Assembly (NCBI GenBank): GCA_024688365.1
Contig: JAILEG010000005.1
Span: 52,194-116,193 of the forward strand
DNA from: Prevotella sp.
Lineage (GTDB): Bacteria > Bacteroidota > Bacteroidia > Bacteroidales > Bacteroidaceae
Reading direction: 5' to 3'
DNA: 64,000 nt
Made by a program: the position numbers and the translations under genes. Of the stretch, positions 21,541 through 31,422 are shown one piece after another. Numbering within the stretch: position 1 is the first letter of the stretch; every line of letters starts with the position of its first letter. The notes under the pieces were generated by a model that saw only the letters and a list, made by a program, of their open reading frames with translations, was not told where the DNA came from and did no database searches.

Positions 21541-22632
21541 ATGATTAATAGGGAATTAATTAGACTTAAGATTGTCCAGTTAACCTACGCATACTATCAG
21601 AACGGTAACAGGAATATGGACAATGCTGAGAAGGAACTCCTTTTCAGCTTGGCTAAAGCGTATGATCTTTACAATTACCTCTTGGCTCTAATTGTATCTG
21701 TCACGCAGGAGGAGCGCCACCGCGTGGAGATAGCAGCCAACCGTGCTGCGCGGGAAGGGACGGAGGCACCGTCACAGCGTTTTGCATACAATAAGTTTGC
21801 TGTACAGTTAGAGGAGAACAAGCAACTGAATCTTTTCCTGGAAAACCAGAAACGCCGTTGGGAAGATGATATGGAGGCCGTGCGCAAGCTCTGTGACCAG
21901 ATAGAGCAGAGTGTTATCTATCAGGAATATATGACGGATCAGGACGATTCATACGAAACTGACCGGGAGGTATGGCGTAAGCTTTACCGTACGCTTATTC
22001 AGGAGAATGAGGATCTTGACGCTGTCCTGGAAGAGAAGAGTCTTTATTGGAATGATGACAAGGAGATTGTTGACACATTCGTCATCAAGACCATCAAGCG
22101 ATTTGATCCTGCGAACAAGGCTGAGCAGGAACTGTTGCCGGAGTATAAAGATGCCGAGGACCGTGAGTTTGCTGTGAAGCTCTTCCGTTCTACCATCCTC
22201 AATGCTGACAGCTATCAGCACTACATGAGTGAGGCAAGCCGCAACTGGGATTTCTCACGTCTGGCTTACATGGATGTGGTCATCATGCAGATAGCTATAG
22301 CTGAGATGCTTACGTTCCCAAATATCCCTGTTACGGTCACTATTAACGAGTATGTTGACCTTGCAAAGCTTTACAGCACTCCCCGCAGTGGTGGCTATAT
22401 CAATGGTATGCTTGACAGTATTGCCCGGCATCTGGTGCAGAGCGGCAAGATGCTGAAACCTATGCCTGAGCCACGTCAGCGACTCATGCGTGATGGTCGC
22501 CAGGATGGCAGACCAATGCGCCGTGAGGGACGTCGTCCTACTATTGCTGAGTCATCGGCCCGCCGGGTTACGGCCCGTGTGCAGGCAGAGGCTCAACAGG
22601 AGGGTGCAGAGCCGGAAACGGGGGGCGAGTAG
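21541..22632 (+). CDS. nusB: Transcription antitermination factor NusB (long Bacteroidota form)
   Basis: C-terminal NusB domain: RNWDFSRLAYMDVVIMQIAIAEMLTFPNIPVTVTINEYVDLAKLYSTPRSGGYINGMLDSI. Confidence 0.9.
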   Translation: MINRELIRLKIVQLTYAYYQNGNRNMDNAEKELLFSLAKAYDLYNYLLALIVSVTQEERHRVEIAANRAAREGTEAPSQRFAYNKFAVQLEENKQLNLFLENQKRRWEDDMEAVRKLCDQIEQSVIYQEYMTDQDDSYETDREVWRKLYRTLIQENEDLDAVLEEKSLYWNDDKEIVDTFVIKTIKRFDPANKAEQELLPEYKDAEDREFAVKLFRSTILNADSYQHYMSEASRNWDFSRLAYMDVVIMQIAIAEMLTFPNIPVTVTINEYVDLAKLYSTPRSGGYINGMLDSIARHLVQSGKMLKPMPEPRQRLMRDGRQDGRPMRREGRRPTIAESSARRVTARVQAEAQQEGAEPETGGE

Positions 22633-22702
22633 ATCTTCCCGTGGTCTTTTCGGCTTTTTGCCAGATAGTAAATTAATAATAAGATAACTGATAAAAGTAA
22701 AA

Positions 22703-23035
22703 ATGAATACAGCTCTTTTCATGGCGGCGCAGGCCGCAAACCAAGGCAGTGCCCTGCCTATGATTCTGATGATGGTGGCAATCTTTGTCATCATGTGGCT
22801 TTTTATGATCCGTCCGCAGCAGAAACGGCAGAAGGAAATCCGTGCGTTCCAGAACTCGCTGAAGGAAGGCGACTCTGTCGTTACAGGTGGTGGTATCTAC
22901 GGAACAGTGAAGCGGATTGACCTGACAGCCAACAAGATTGATATTGAGATTTCCCGTGGTGTTGTCATCACTGTTGACAAGGGCTATGTCTTTGCCAATG
23001 CACAGGCTTCCCAGATGCAGAATCAGGGTAAGTAA
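22703..23035 (+). CDS. yajC: Preprotein translocase subunit YajC
   Basis: IMWLFMIRPQQKRQKEIRAFQNSLKEGDSVVTGGGIYGTV. Confidence 0.95.
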   Translation: MNTALFMAAQAANQGSALPMILMMVAIFVIMWLFMIRPQQKRQKEIRAFQNSLKEGDSVVTGGGIYGTVKRIDLTANKIDIEISRGVVITVDKGYVFANAQASQMQNQGK

Positions 23036-23067
23036 ATCTTGTCTGTTTTACAGGAGGTAAGCATTTG

Positions 23068-24078
23068 ATGAAGATAGGCAAATCGCTGCATACATTCACT
23101 GCCTTCAGGAACTTCTTGCCGAGAATAGTCAGCAAGGAGTTTCTGATTTTTTTGTTTTTCTTGGCTTTGAGTGGCGGATTCTGGCTGATTATGACACTGA
23201 ACGAGACTTATGAGCGCGAGTTCACTATAGGACTCCGTATGGCAGATGTGCCCCGTAACGTGGTCATTACCAGTGAGCCAGACTCTGTTGTCCGGTTTAC
23301 AGTGCGTGATAAGGGCTATATGATAGCAGCCTATGAGTTCTTGGATGGATTCCACCCCGTGTTTGTCGACTATCGGCTTTATACCGATGGAAAGAGCAGG
23401 GGAGTCATAGCCATGTCTGATGTTCAGCGGCTTATTTATCAGCAGCTTGCCAAGAGTTCAAGAATAACCTCGGTAAAGAGCGACAAGCTAAGCTTCCTTT
23501 TCAACTTCGGGCATCATAAGAAAGTGCCTGTCCGTCTCTTGGGGACGGTTGCCCCGGGTAACAGTTATTACCTGGCTCATGTCGATTTCAGCCCCGACAG
23601 TGTGCAGGTCTATGCAGCCCGGCAAGTCCTGGACAGCATTCAGACAGTCTACACGGAGCGGCAGCAGATAACAAACTTCACCGACGTGAAGGAACTGACG
23701 GTTGACCTGCGCAAGTTCACCAATGTCAAGTGCGTGCCGGCTAAGGTGAAGATGAGGCTTTTCCCCGATGTGCTGACTGAGGAGACGGTAGAGGTCCCCA
23801 TTGAGGCCATCAATATGCCAGCTGACAAAGTCATGCGAACATTCCCAAGCAAGGTGGCTGTGAAGTTCGTAGTGGGAGCCCACCGTATGCGTACGATGCC
23901 CAAGAATCCCGAGACCAAGGAGCTTCTTTCTGTCGGCTTCCGCGTAGTGGTCAATTACAAGGAAGTTGAGGCTCGTCATTCAGACAAGTGTCATGTCTAT
24001 CTTCTCACTTCCCCCAATGGTGTCCGCAATGCCCGTCCGGTGGTGGATGCCGTTGACTATCTCATAGAGCAGCGATGA
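23068..24078 (+). CDS. YbbR-like domain protein
   Basis: Single N-terminal TM followed by YbbR-like repeats; position yajC-ybbR-coaE is consistent. Confidence 0.75.
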   Translation: MKIGKSLHTFTAFRNFLPRIVSKEFLIFLFFLALSGGFWLIMTLNETYEREFTIGLRMADVPRNVVITSEPDSVVRFTVRDKGYMIAAYEFLDGFHPVFVDYRLYTDGKSRGVIAMSDVQRLIYQQLAKSSRITSVKSDKLSFLFNFGHHKKVPVRLLGTVAPGNSYYLAHVDFSPDSVQVYAARQVLDSIQTVYTERQQITNFTDVKELTVDLRKFTNVKCVPAKVKMRLFPDVLTEETVEVPIEAINMPADKVMRTFPSKVAVKFVVGAHRMRTMPKNPETKELLSVGFRVVVNYKEVEARHSDKCHVYLLTSPNGVRNARPVVDAVDYLIEQR

Positions 24079-24671
24079 TTGTTGCATTGACAGGAGGCAT
24101 AGGGAGTGGGAAGTCCTACGTCTGCCGCTTATTGGCAGCACGGGGTATTGCCGTATACGACTGCGATGCCCATGCCAAGCAGCTTATGCGCACCAGCAGG
24201 AGTCTCCAGCGGCAGCTGTCGCAGCTGGTGGGCGGCGAGGTATTCCGGGACGGTGTCTTGCAGAAGGCTGTACTGGCCCAATATCTTCTTCACAGTGAAG
24301 CTCATGCGCAGGCGGTCAATGCCGTCATCCATCCAGCCGTTGCCCGTGACTTTGAGCGGTCAGGGCTGCACTGGATTGAGAGTGCCATCCTCTTCGACAG
24401 TGGTTTCCACCGCCGCATCCATATAGACAAGGTAGTATGTGTCACGGCTCCTGTCGCGACGCGTGTCGTCCGCATCATGGAGCGTGACGGTATCAGCCGT
24501 GAGAAAGCCCTTGAGTGGATGGCACGTCAGCTGCCGCAGGATGAGGTTGTGAGCCGGAGTGACTATGAGATAGTCAACGATGGAGTGCGCCCTTTGGGTG
24601 TACAGGTTGACAGGATTCTGACCGAACTCGCTGCGCTTGACAGTTGCAGGCAGCACATTGAAAAATCATAA
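24075..24671 (+). CDS. coaE: Dephospho-CoA kinase
   Basis: IVALTGGIGSGKSYVCRLLAARGIAVYDCDAHAKQLM; VINAVIHP. Confidence 0.95.
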   Translation: MIVALTGGIGSGKSYVCRLLAARGIAVYDCDAHAKQLMRTSRSLQRQLSQLVGGEVFRDGVLQKAVLAQYLLHSEAHAQAVNAVIHPAVARDFERSGLHWIESAILFDSGFHRRIHIDKVVCVTAPVATRVVRIMERDGISREKALEWMARQLPQDEVVSRSDYEIVNDGVRPLGVQVDRILTELAALDSCRQHIEKS

Positions 24672-24701
24672 TAATTCAATAATAAAACAAGTTATAGTAA
24701 A

Positions 24702-25139
24702 ATGTTACAGACAATTCTTTCAATCGCAGGCAAGCCAGGACTCTACAAGCTGGTAAGCCGTGGAAAAATGAATCTTATCGTTGAGGCACTTGATGAGACC
24801 CACAAGCGCCAGCCGGCTTTTGCCACCGACCGGGTGACAAGCCTTGCTGATATTGCAATGTTCACGGACAGTGAGGATGTCCCTTTGGGTGACGTGCTGA
24901 TAAAGCTGCGTGACAAGGAGAGTGGAAAGGTTGCGTCGCTCAACTGGCGCAAGGCGTCAGCGAAGGAACTGCAGGATTATTTTGCAGAGATTCTCCCTGA
25001 CTACGACCGCGACCGTGTCCACAACAGTGACATCAAGAAGCTGCTGCAGTGGTATGAGATTCTGGTCAAGGCTGGTGAGACCAACTTTGAGGAGGATATG
25101 AAGCCTACAGAGGGCGATAATATTGATGATAGGAAGTAA
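24702..25139 (+). CDS. DUF5606-like protein
   Basis: MLQTILSIAGKPGLYKLVSRGKMNLIVEALDETHKRQPAF resembles this Bacteroidota family. Confidence 0.75.
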   Translation: MLQTILSIAGKPGLYKLVSRGKMNLIVEALDETHKRQPAFATDRVTSLADIAMFTDSEDVPLGDVLIKLRDKESGKVASLNWRKASAKELQDYFAEILPDYDRDRVHNSDIKKLLQWYEILVKAGETNFEEDMKPTEGDNIDDRK

Positions 25140-25156
25140 GACTGGCACATAATAGG

Positions 25157-25193
25157 AAAAAGGCATCGAAACAATACGCTTCGATGCCTTTTG
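25157..25193. terminator. Bidirectional terminator
   Basis: AAAAGGCATCGAA-N9-TTCGATGCCTTTT followed by TGTTTTT. Confidence 0.8.
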
Positions 25194-25243
25194 TTTTTAT
25201 CCCTTGCATCAGGAAGCGGAGTGGCGGACGGGGCATTTACGGC

Positions 25244-25915
25244 TTACCTCAACATCTTTCTTCTGTCCAGTATTGTAATAACCTTTCCGTTAATCTGTAT
25301 GGCCCCCTCCTTCTCAAAGTCGGAAAGCACACGCAGGAGAGAGAACTTCTGTATGCCGAACGAATCGGCTATCTCCTGTCGTGACCGTTGCAGATGCACC
25401 TCGCTGCTGCCCTGCTCGCCAGCCAACTCCAGCAACAGGTAGGCCACCTTTTCGCGGACGGTGAACAGGCTGAGAATCTTCATCTTCTGAGTCAGGAAAA
25501 CATCAATGTTCGACAGGATGCGGATGAAGTTCGTACGGATCTTCCCGTCCGTATCAATCAGCAGTTTCAGGTCATCAGGCATCATGCGGAAAAGCTCCAC
25601 CTTTCCATCCGTCTCTACGCTTACCGGCAGGCTCCTGTCCTTGGCGAAGATGAAGGCTGGGGCGACAATGTTGCCCACTCTCAGCCGACTGACCTCTACT
25701 TGCTTTCCCGACAGCGATGCCATGCGGCATATCAGAGTTCCATTGATGACAATGTCCACATATCTGCAGGGCATGCCTGCCAAGGCATATACATCATGGG
25801 CAGGTAAGCTCACCAGCCGATGGGTGATATTGGCAATCGTCAGGTCAATCTCAGTCGGACTCATGCCTGTGAAAAGCGGACAGGCTGTGAGTGCCCTCAT
25901 AATATTGTCTTCCAT
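25244..25915 (-). CDS. Crp/Fnr family transcriptional regulator
   Basis: cNMP-binding-like domain plus HTH_Crp (SRQEIADSFGIQKFSLLRVLSDFEKEGAIQINGKVITILDR). Start moved to MEDNIMRAL because TACTTTTG lies upstream. Confidence 0.85.
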   Translation of the reverse strand: MEDNIMRALTACPLFTGMSPTEIDLTIANITHRLVSLPAHDVYALAGMPCRYVDIVINGTLICRMASLSGKQVEVSRLRVGNIVAPAFIFAKDRSLPVSVETDGKVELFRMMPDDLKLLIDTDGKIRTNFIRILSNIDVFLTQKMKILSLFTVREKVAYLLLELAGEQGSSEVHLQRSRQEIADSFGIQKFSLLRVLSDFEKEGAIQINGKVITILDRRKMLR

Positions 25916-26050
25916 AGCTGCAAAAGTAGTGTTTTTTCGGCGAATCTCCAAGTTTTAACGACATTTAACCCCGTAGGGTAACATTTGTTATCTGATGTTG
26001 ATACGCAGCGTGGTTATCTTTGCAACCGTATATCAGTAAGAAAAAAGAAT

Positions 26051-26575
26051 ATGACACAGAATCTCTCACAGACAGCTATCCCTTTTCAGACATGGGATCT
26101 GGACTTACTCGTTGACTATGTTTTGAAGTTTCATCACCGTAATACACGTAAGTATGGGGAGGAACTCCTTACACGCCTGAACAGCCTTGCCGCTACTCAT
26201 CCAGAGCTGGACCGTGTGGTCGACCACTTCCGCAACAGTATTGCCGACCTCGACCTGCATTGTCAAAAGGAGGAGAACGTTCTCTACCCCTTCATCCTTG
26301 AACTCTATAATGCCTCAGCGTTGGGGCAGCAACATGCTTCTTTTCATTGTGGCACCATCCAATATCCTATCAATGCTATGATGGCAGACCACAGTGATGA
26401 GATTGAACGGCATCTGCGTATAGAGGAACTCACCAATGGTTATACTGCCCCCGAGGGTGCAGAGGCTGAATATGTCAAGGCTTTGTCTGATCTTAGACAG
26501 TTCCGTGATTACCTCCTGGAACATATCTACGTGGAGAATGAGGTTATCTTTCCACGTGCTTTAAAGTTGGAATGA
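26051..26575 (+). CDS. Hemerythrin-domain protein, RIC (repair of iron centers)-like
   Basis: FHHRNTRKYGEELL, HCQKEENVLYPFILEL, MMADHSDEIERHL, LEHIYVENEVIFPRAL. Confidence 0.85.
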   Translation: MTQNLSQTAIPFQTWDLDLLVDYVLKFHHRNTRKYGEELLTRLNSLAATHPELDRVVDHFRNSIADLDLHCQKEENVLYPFILELYNASALGQQHASFHCGTIQYPINAMMADHSDEIERHLRIEELTNGYTAPEGAEAEYVKALSDLRQFRDYLLEHIYVENEVIFPRALKLE

Positions 26576-26702
26576 CAGTCCGACAACTGGTTTCCCGCTT
26601 ATCCAATAGTCCGTCCCGCCGCATTATCCCAAAGGGGAAAGTCGATAGGTGGGTGACGGATATTTGTTTGTGACTTGATTTATTTATAATGATTTTCATG
26701 AA

Positions 26703-27044
26703 ATGATAAACATCAAACGTGCTTATGCGCCTGCGGAGGAGGCTGATGGCTATCGCATTCTTGTTGACAGGCTTTGGCCACGGGGCATCAGTAAGGAGAA
26801 AGCCAAGGTCGATCTGTGGATGAAGGCCGTCGCACCCAGCAATGAGCTGCGCAGGTGGTTCTGTCATGACCCCCAGCGTTTCCCGGAGTTTGCCCGGCGC
26901 TATCAGGAGGAACTGGTGTCGGGTGGTGCATTGGATGAATTGCGTGCCGTCCTTGCGGCGCATCCGGCAGCCACACTTCTTTTTGCAGCTCACGATGAGG
27001 AGCATAACAATGCCGTTGTTCTCCTCAGTCTCCTGCGGAGGTAA
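26703..27044 (+). CDS. DUF488 family protein
   Basis: IKRAYAPAEEADGYRILVDRLWPRGISKEKAKVDLWMKAVAPSNELRRWF. Confidence 0.88.
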   Translation: MINIKRAYAPAEEADGYRILVDRLWPRGISKEKAKVDLWMKAVAPSNELRRWFCHDPQRFPEFARRYQEELVSGGALDELRAVLAAHPAATLLFAAHDEEHNNAVVLLSLLRR

Positions 27045-27089
27045 GTGGCAGGCGGAGGTAGGATGACGGGGGACAGCCCTGTAACAAAG

Positions 27090-27131
27090 AAAGCCATATC
27101 CTTTCCTGTTATGGATGAGGATATGGCTTTT
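27090..27131. terminator. Bidirectional terminator
   Basis: AAGCCATATCC-N17-GGATATGGCTTTT between convergent genes. Confidence 0.75.
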
Positions 27132-27160
27132 CTCATGTGTGGTAAAATCGGGAAGGCCTT

Positions 27161-30010
27161 TTATCTGATGTTGATCTTAAATGACCTTGTACCTGCGTCG
27201 GTTGCAAGTTTCAGAACGACAATGCCTGGTTGGATGCCCTCCGTCTCGATGTTCTCCTGATAGCCGCCTTGTCTGAGAAGCTGGCCCGTTGTTGAGAATA
27301 TCTGGAAACTTGTGTATTTCCCATTGATACGCAGACCGTTGCCAGTCAGGGCTGGGGCAGGCTCTGTTGTCTCAGCAGCGCTTACACCGTCAATATCAGT
27401 CCCTACAGGCTGTGCCAGCAGCTTGACAGTAGCCGGTTCTGCCCCACGGCTCTGGATGAGGAGCATGGCAGCACGGGCTGTGGTGTCGTCGCTCTTGAAG
27501 CCTACGGCAATGACACCTCCCTCTGCGGGCAGTTGTGAGGCTGATACCTTGAAGTATTTGCTCATTGACGATGGAACCAGGGTGACGGTCACTGGAGCTG
27601 TCGTGCGGTCAGTGAAGATATTGAAGACCTGCGGTGTTGCTTCCAGTCCGGCTTGGAACTCGAATTGGATGAAATCGTTGTCGATGCTGAGTTCAGGCAG
27701 GTCAGTCCGTCCGAAGCTGATGTCATCAATCATAAAGTTCAGCGAAGTCTCATTACCGCCGACAGGGCTGTAGTAGGAATATGCCACATGGAAGTTGTCG
27801 TCAATGTCCAGACTGTCAATCGTGGACAGGTCGATGCGGTAGTCATACCAGGTGTCAGCCTCCAGGGTTACGTTGGCTGGCGCATAGTCGGCAAGATCCA
27901 GGTACTGTGCCTTAGCCTCCCCGTTCTTCTCGGTAATCAGGTATAGGCCGAAAGACTCCTTGCCGTCAGTGGTCGGGTTTCTGAACATCAGGCTGAAGGT
28001 AAGGATCTTGTTTGCCGCCTGTTGGTAAGAGAGGGTAGGTGAGATGAGCCATGTCTCATGCTCACGCTCGTCCACAACTCCATATTTGAGGAAGGAAATC
28101 TGGGCTACCTCATTCTCAACCTTTGTCTGTGCGGCATCTTTCTGCTGCCATGCATAGAACGGGCGCTCACCTCTGACAGTTATGTTCTGCCAGCCTTTAA
28201 GTCCGAGTATGCGGGTGTGGCGGAGGTTGGAGAAGTCTTCCTTGAGCAGGGACAGCGGAGTGCTGTCTGCTGATTTCAGCATGGCATCCTCAATCTGGCT
28301 GAAGCTCTGGCGTTCCTCAACGGCATTGGGGCTGATGACCACCGTGTTGATTTCGGCATCATCCTTTGCCACAAAGCGGATGAGTGTAGGGCGGTGTGTA
28401 CCGACGGTGAACTTACCAGTATTGTCAGCCGCTGCGAGTTCAGTCCAGTGCCCTCCTCCGTCAATGGAGTATTCAGCCTTACATTTTGCTGCGCTGGCTG
28501 CTGGTTCCAAGGTGACGGTACTGATACCGTTGGGGAGCAGCTCATCATAGTAGAGCGTTCCGTCCTTGGTGAGCGTGGCATTGCCGGCAGCGTTCCATGT
28601 GCCGTCAAGTTTCCAGTAACCTTGGTCGAACTTGTGGTAGTTTGTCCAGGAATCTCCCTTGAAGCGGCTGTCCATAGTCTGGTCGGCGCTGAACCTCTCC
28701 ACCAGCTCATCAGCGTTCTCGGCTTTGGCTATACCTTTGAGGTGGATGGTCAGCGTGTCAGCCATGATGGTGGTCACCGTGAGCGTAGCCTCATAGTCGC
28801 CGGCCTCTTTCGGTGCGAAGGTCACTTTCAGCGGGCTTTGGTAGAGTTTCTCACTCGTTGGCGCATAATAGTACAGTCCGGAGTTGAGACGGAACGGACC
28901 GTTGGCTTGTTGTGAAATGGCGAGTTTCACGTCAGTGATGACATCCTTGATGTCGAACTCCAGTACCTGCTCGTCAGTTTTGCCTGGAGCCGCCTTCATG
29001 TTCCTCACCTGGATACCATCTTTGAGCTTGATAACCGGTGTCGTTCCAGCTGCCTTGATATAGCTTGTGAGAGTGAGCGTCCCCGTGTTGTCCGGGTCGG
29101 CTCCATCAAACTTGAGCTTGTAGGCTTTTCCTCCGTCATAGACACCTTTCTTGGCTGGTGTCATGGTCAGGTTTGCCTTCATGGTTCCGTTCTTCGGTAG
29201 CTTCTCAATGTCGAGTCTCATGACAGATGAGGCATTTGTGCCGCTGAAGTTCGGGGTCTGGTCAGCGGCAAGGTGCATGCCCTGGACGGCGATGGGATAA
29301 GTCTCAGGCTTGCCTACCTCACCCGTTATCGTCCGGAACTGAGGGATGATGGCAACGAGTGGTGTCTTGTCGATGGCTGCAAGGCGCAGTACGCTGAAGT
29401 CATCCATGCGCACCTGGCTTCCCGGGGCAATCACGATGGAGAACTCCAGTTTCCTTGCTCCGGCGGGGCACACGGTTCTGAACTTCAGCTCGCCATAGGC
29501 TTTCATTCTTCCGAAGTACAGGTCAGGGTTGTTGATGAAGTCCTTTTCCGATGAGGCTACCTCGTTCCCGCTTGCGTCCAGCCAGCGCAGGGCCAGGCGG
29601 AATGGGCCGTCAGCTCGCTCGCTCTTTGCGGTATAATAATGTATGAGGCACTCCAGCTCATCGCCTTCAGTTACGGTCTGTCCGTCCCTTGTTAGGTCAA
29701 TTGTCTGTTTTATGAATCCTTCGGTGTCGGCAGGGGTCTCGATGCCCACACCATAACCGGTGTCGCTGCTGTAGCGGTCGCTGCCGCTGAGCTGGGTGAC
29801 TGTTCCGGCCGTCTGCCACAGCAGGGGCTTTCCCTGGTTGAATGAATAGAAAAATTGATCATCCAGCAGTTCTGTGGTCGGGCGGTCTGAAGCCGTAGTT
29901 TGCCCGTTGGTGGTGGCTGTGGGACTGTCTCCCTGTGCTGAGGCCAGGGATGTGATTCCCGTCAGACAGAGTGTGATCAGCACCCTTGTTGTAGAGTAAA
30001 AATGTTTCAT
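27161..30010 (-). CDS. Large secreted multi-domain protein with T9SS type A-like C-terminal domain
   Basis: Signal peptide, beta-rich body, C-terminus ...FQIFSTTGQLLRQGGYQENIETEGIQPGIVVLKLATDAGTRSFKINIR. Confidence 0.7.
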   Translation of the reverse strand: MKHFYSTTRVLITLCLTGITSLASAQGDSPTATTNGQTTASDRPTTELLDDQFFYSFNQGKPLLWQTAGTVTQLSGSDRYSSDTGYGVGIETPADTEGFIKQTIDLTRDGQTVTEGDELECLIHYYTAKSERADGPFRLALRWLDASGNEVASSEKDFINNPDLYFGRMKAYGELKFRTVCPAGARKLEFSIVIAPGSQVRMDDFSVLRLAAIDKTPLVAIIPQFRTITGEVGKPETYPIAVQGMHLAADQTPNFSGTNASSVMRLDIEKLPKNGTMKANLTMTPAKKGVYDGGKAYKLKFDGADPDNTGTLTLTSYIKAAGTTPVIKLKDGIQVRNMKAAPGKTDEQVLEFDIKDVITDVKLAISQQANGPFRLNSGLYYYAPTSEKLYQSPLKVTFAPKEAGDYEATLTVTTIMADTLTIHLKGIAKAENADELVERFSADQTMDSRFKGDSWTNYHKFDQGYWKLDGTWNAAGNATLTKDGTLYYDELLPNGISTVTLEPAASAAKCKAEYSIDGGGHWTELAAADNTGKFTVGTHRPTLIRFVAKDDAEINTVVISPNAVEERQSFSQIEDAMLKSADSTPLSLLKEDFSNLRHTRILGLKGWQNITVRGERPFYAWQQKDAAQTKVENEVAQISFLKYGVVDEREHETWLISPTLSYQQAANKILTFSLMFRNPTTDGKESFGLYLITEKNGEAKAQYLDLADYAPANVTLEADTWYDYRIDLSTIDSLDIDDNFHVAYSYYSPVGGNETSLNFMIDDISFGRTDLPELSIDNDFIQFEFQAGLEATPQVFNIFTDRTTAPVTVTLVPSSMSKYFKVSASQLPAEGGVIAVGFKSDDTTARAAMLLIQSRGAEPATVKLLAQPVGTDIDGVSAAETTEPAPALTGNGLRINGKYTSFQIFSTTGQLLRQGGYQENIETEGIQPGIVVLKLATDAGTRSFKINIR

Positions 30011-30164
30011 TTACGTTTTTGTGTTTTGATAAATACAATGCAAAAGTACGAAAAAGTGTGTGAAAATGCAAAGAAAAATCGTGTTTTTATCCCAAAAGGC
30101 TGTGTCTCTTCTTTTTTTTCTTCCTTTTTGACCGTAGTGTTTGTTATGTGTGGAAGTTGAAAAC

Positions 30165-30226
30165 TGTCAGATTGTCATTGCTTCATGTCATTTTGTCGTG
30201 TGCTTTTCCTTGGTATGCTCCTTGCA
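30165..30226 (+). promoter_or_regulatory. Candidate sigma54-type promoter with paired upstream repeats for hsp20
   Basis: TTGGTATGCTCCTTGCA (GG-N10-GC) at 30210-30226; TGTCA-N3-TGTCA at 30165-30177 and TGTCA-N3-TGTCG at 30186-30198, offset 21 bp; no TAnnTTTG box seen before the ATG. Confidence 0.5.
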
Positions 30227-30277
30227 TAAAGTCCAGTACAAAACGTTAATAACAAATAAAGTAAAGGAGACAGAGTT

Positions 30278-30685
30278 ATGTACAGAAATTCATGGTTACC
30301 AGAAGTGTTCAACGACTTCTTCAACACGACAAATATGCCGAAGGCAAACGCAACAGCACCAGCCATCAACGTACTTGAGTCAGACAAGGATTACATCGTG
30401 GAACTTGCGGCACCAGGTCTGAGTAAGGAGGACTTTGACGTGAACATTGACAATGATGGCGATTTGACTATCAAGATGGAGAAGAAAGTCAATAACCAGG
30501 AGCAGAAGGCCCATTACCTGCGCCGTGAGTTTGCCTACAGCAAGTATGAGCAGACACTTATTCTGCCTGATGATGTTGACAAGGACAACATAGCTGCCCG
30601 TGTGGCTGACGGTGTACTTACTGTGACGCTGCCGAAGGTGGCTGCCAATGTGCAGAAGGTAGCCCGCCAGATAACGGTAGGCTGA
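30278..30685 (+). CDS. Hsp20/alpha-crystallin family small heat shock protein
   Basis: YIVELAAPGLSKEDFDVNIDNDGDLTIKME...ARVADGVLTVTLPKV. Confidence 0.93.
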   Translation: MYRNSWLPEVFNDFFNTTNMPKANATAPAINVLESDKDYIVELAAPGLSKEDFDVNIDNDGDLTIKMEKKVNNQEQKAHYLRREFAYSKYEQTLILPDDVDKDNIAARVADGVLTVTLPKVAANVQKVARQITVG

Positions 30686-30816
30686 TCTCTTGCGAGTCAT
30701 CCATAGCCTTGATGAAAGGATGGGAAAGAACTCGGAGCTGGATGTTTCACCAGTGGCGAAAGCAAATCAATAGGTGTAGTTTCGACATAAATTTAGGTTA
30801 GTTAGAATTAAGGTTG

Positions 30817-30853
30817 TTCCCCGGACGAATGGACGTCCGGGGAATTTTTTTTT
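30817..30853 (+). terminator. Intrinsic terminator of hsp20
   Basis: TTCCCCGGACG...CGTCCGGGGAA followed by TTTTTTTTT. Confidence 0.85.
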
Positions 30854-30999
30854 GTGACAGTACCTATCTTTTCAGTTGCAGTTACCCATGCGTGCCCATG
30901 TACATCATGTGTGGCAGTAGTAAAAGTGGGTGTATGGTGTGTCGTGTGGGGGCGGCAGGGGCCTTGGAAGGCACGATTCCGTGCGCGGTTTGCACACAT

Positions 31000-31087
31000 G
31001 GCTGAATTTCCTTACATGTATGGACGAATTTCCTTACGTGTATGGACGAATTTCTTTACGTGTATGGACGAATTTCCTTACGTGTAA
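31000..31087. repeat. 22-bp tandem repeat, 4 copies
   Basis: Consensus GGACGAATTTCCTTACGTGTAT; units at 31000, 31022, 31044, 31066. Confidence 0.92.
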
Positions 31088-31422
31088 GTAATATCTTGTG
31101 GTGACGCAAGCAGCGGGTTGGATTATCCAGGATTGTGCGTCAGTAGCCCTGTCAGTTGTTCTCATATTGCTGTCCTCCTCTGTGGTCTGCTGGGTGTTAT
31201 TCTTCACGATTGGTAACAGGCAAAACCTCGGAAACGATAATCCCGTAAACTTGTATTGGCCTGATTATCAACAGGCAGGCATGATTATATAGCTGAGTTG
31301 TGGTAGGTGTCCTCCCATAAACGTGGTAGACAGAATACCACGAGGGCGGTATTGTGGGCGGTGAGGAATGTCCGTACCTTTGCATTCACAAAAATTAAAC
31401 AAAAGAAAGATAATTAAGGCTT

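Noticed and set aside
31000-31087. CRISPR array
   Set aside because: Contiguous 22-bp repeats without spacers.
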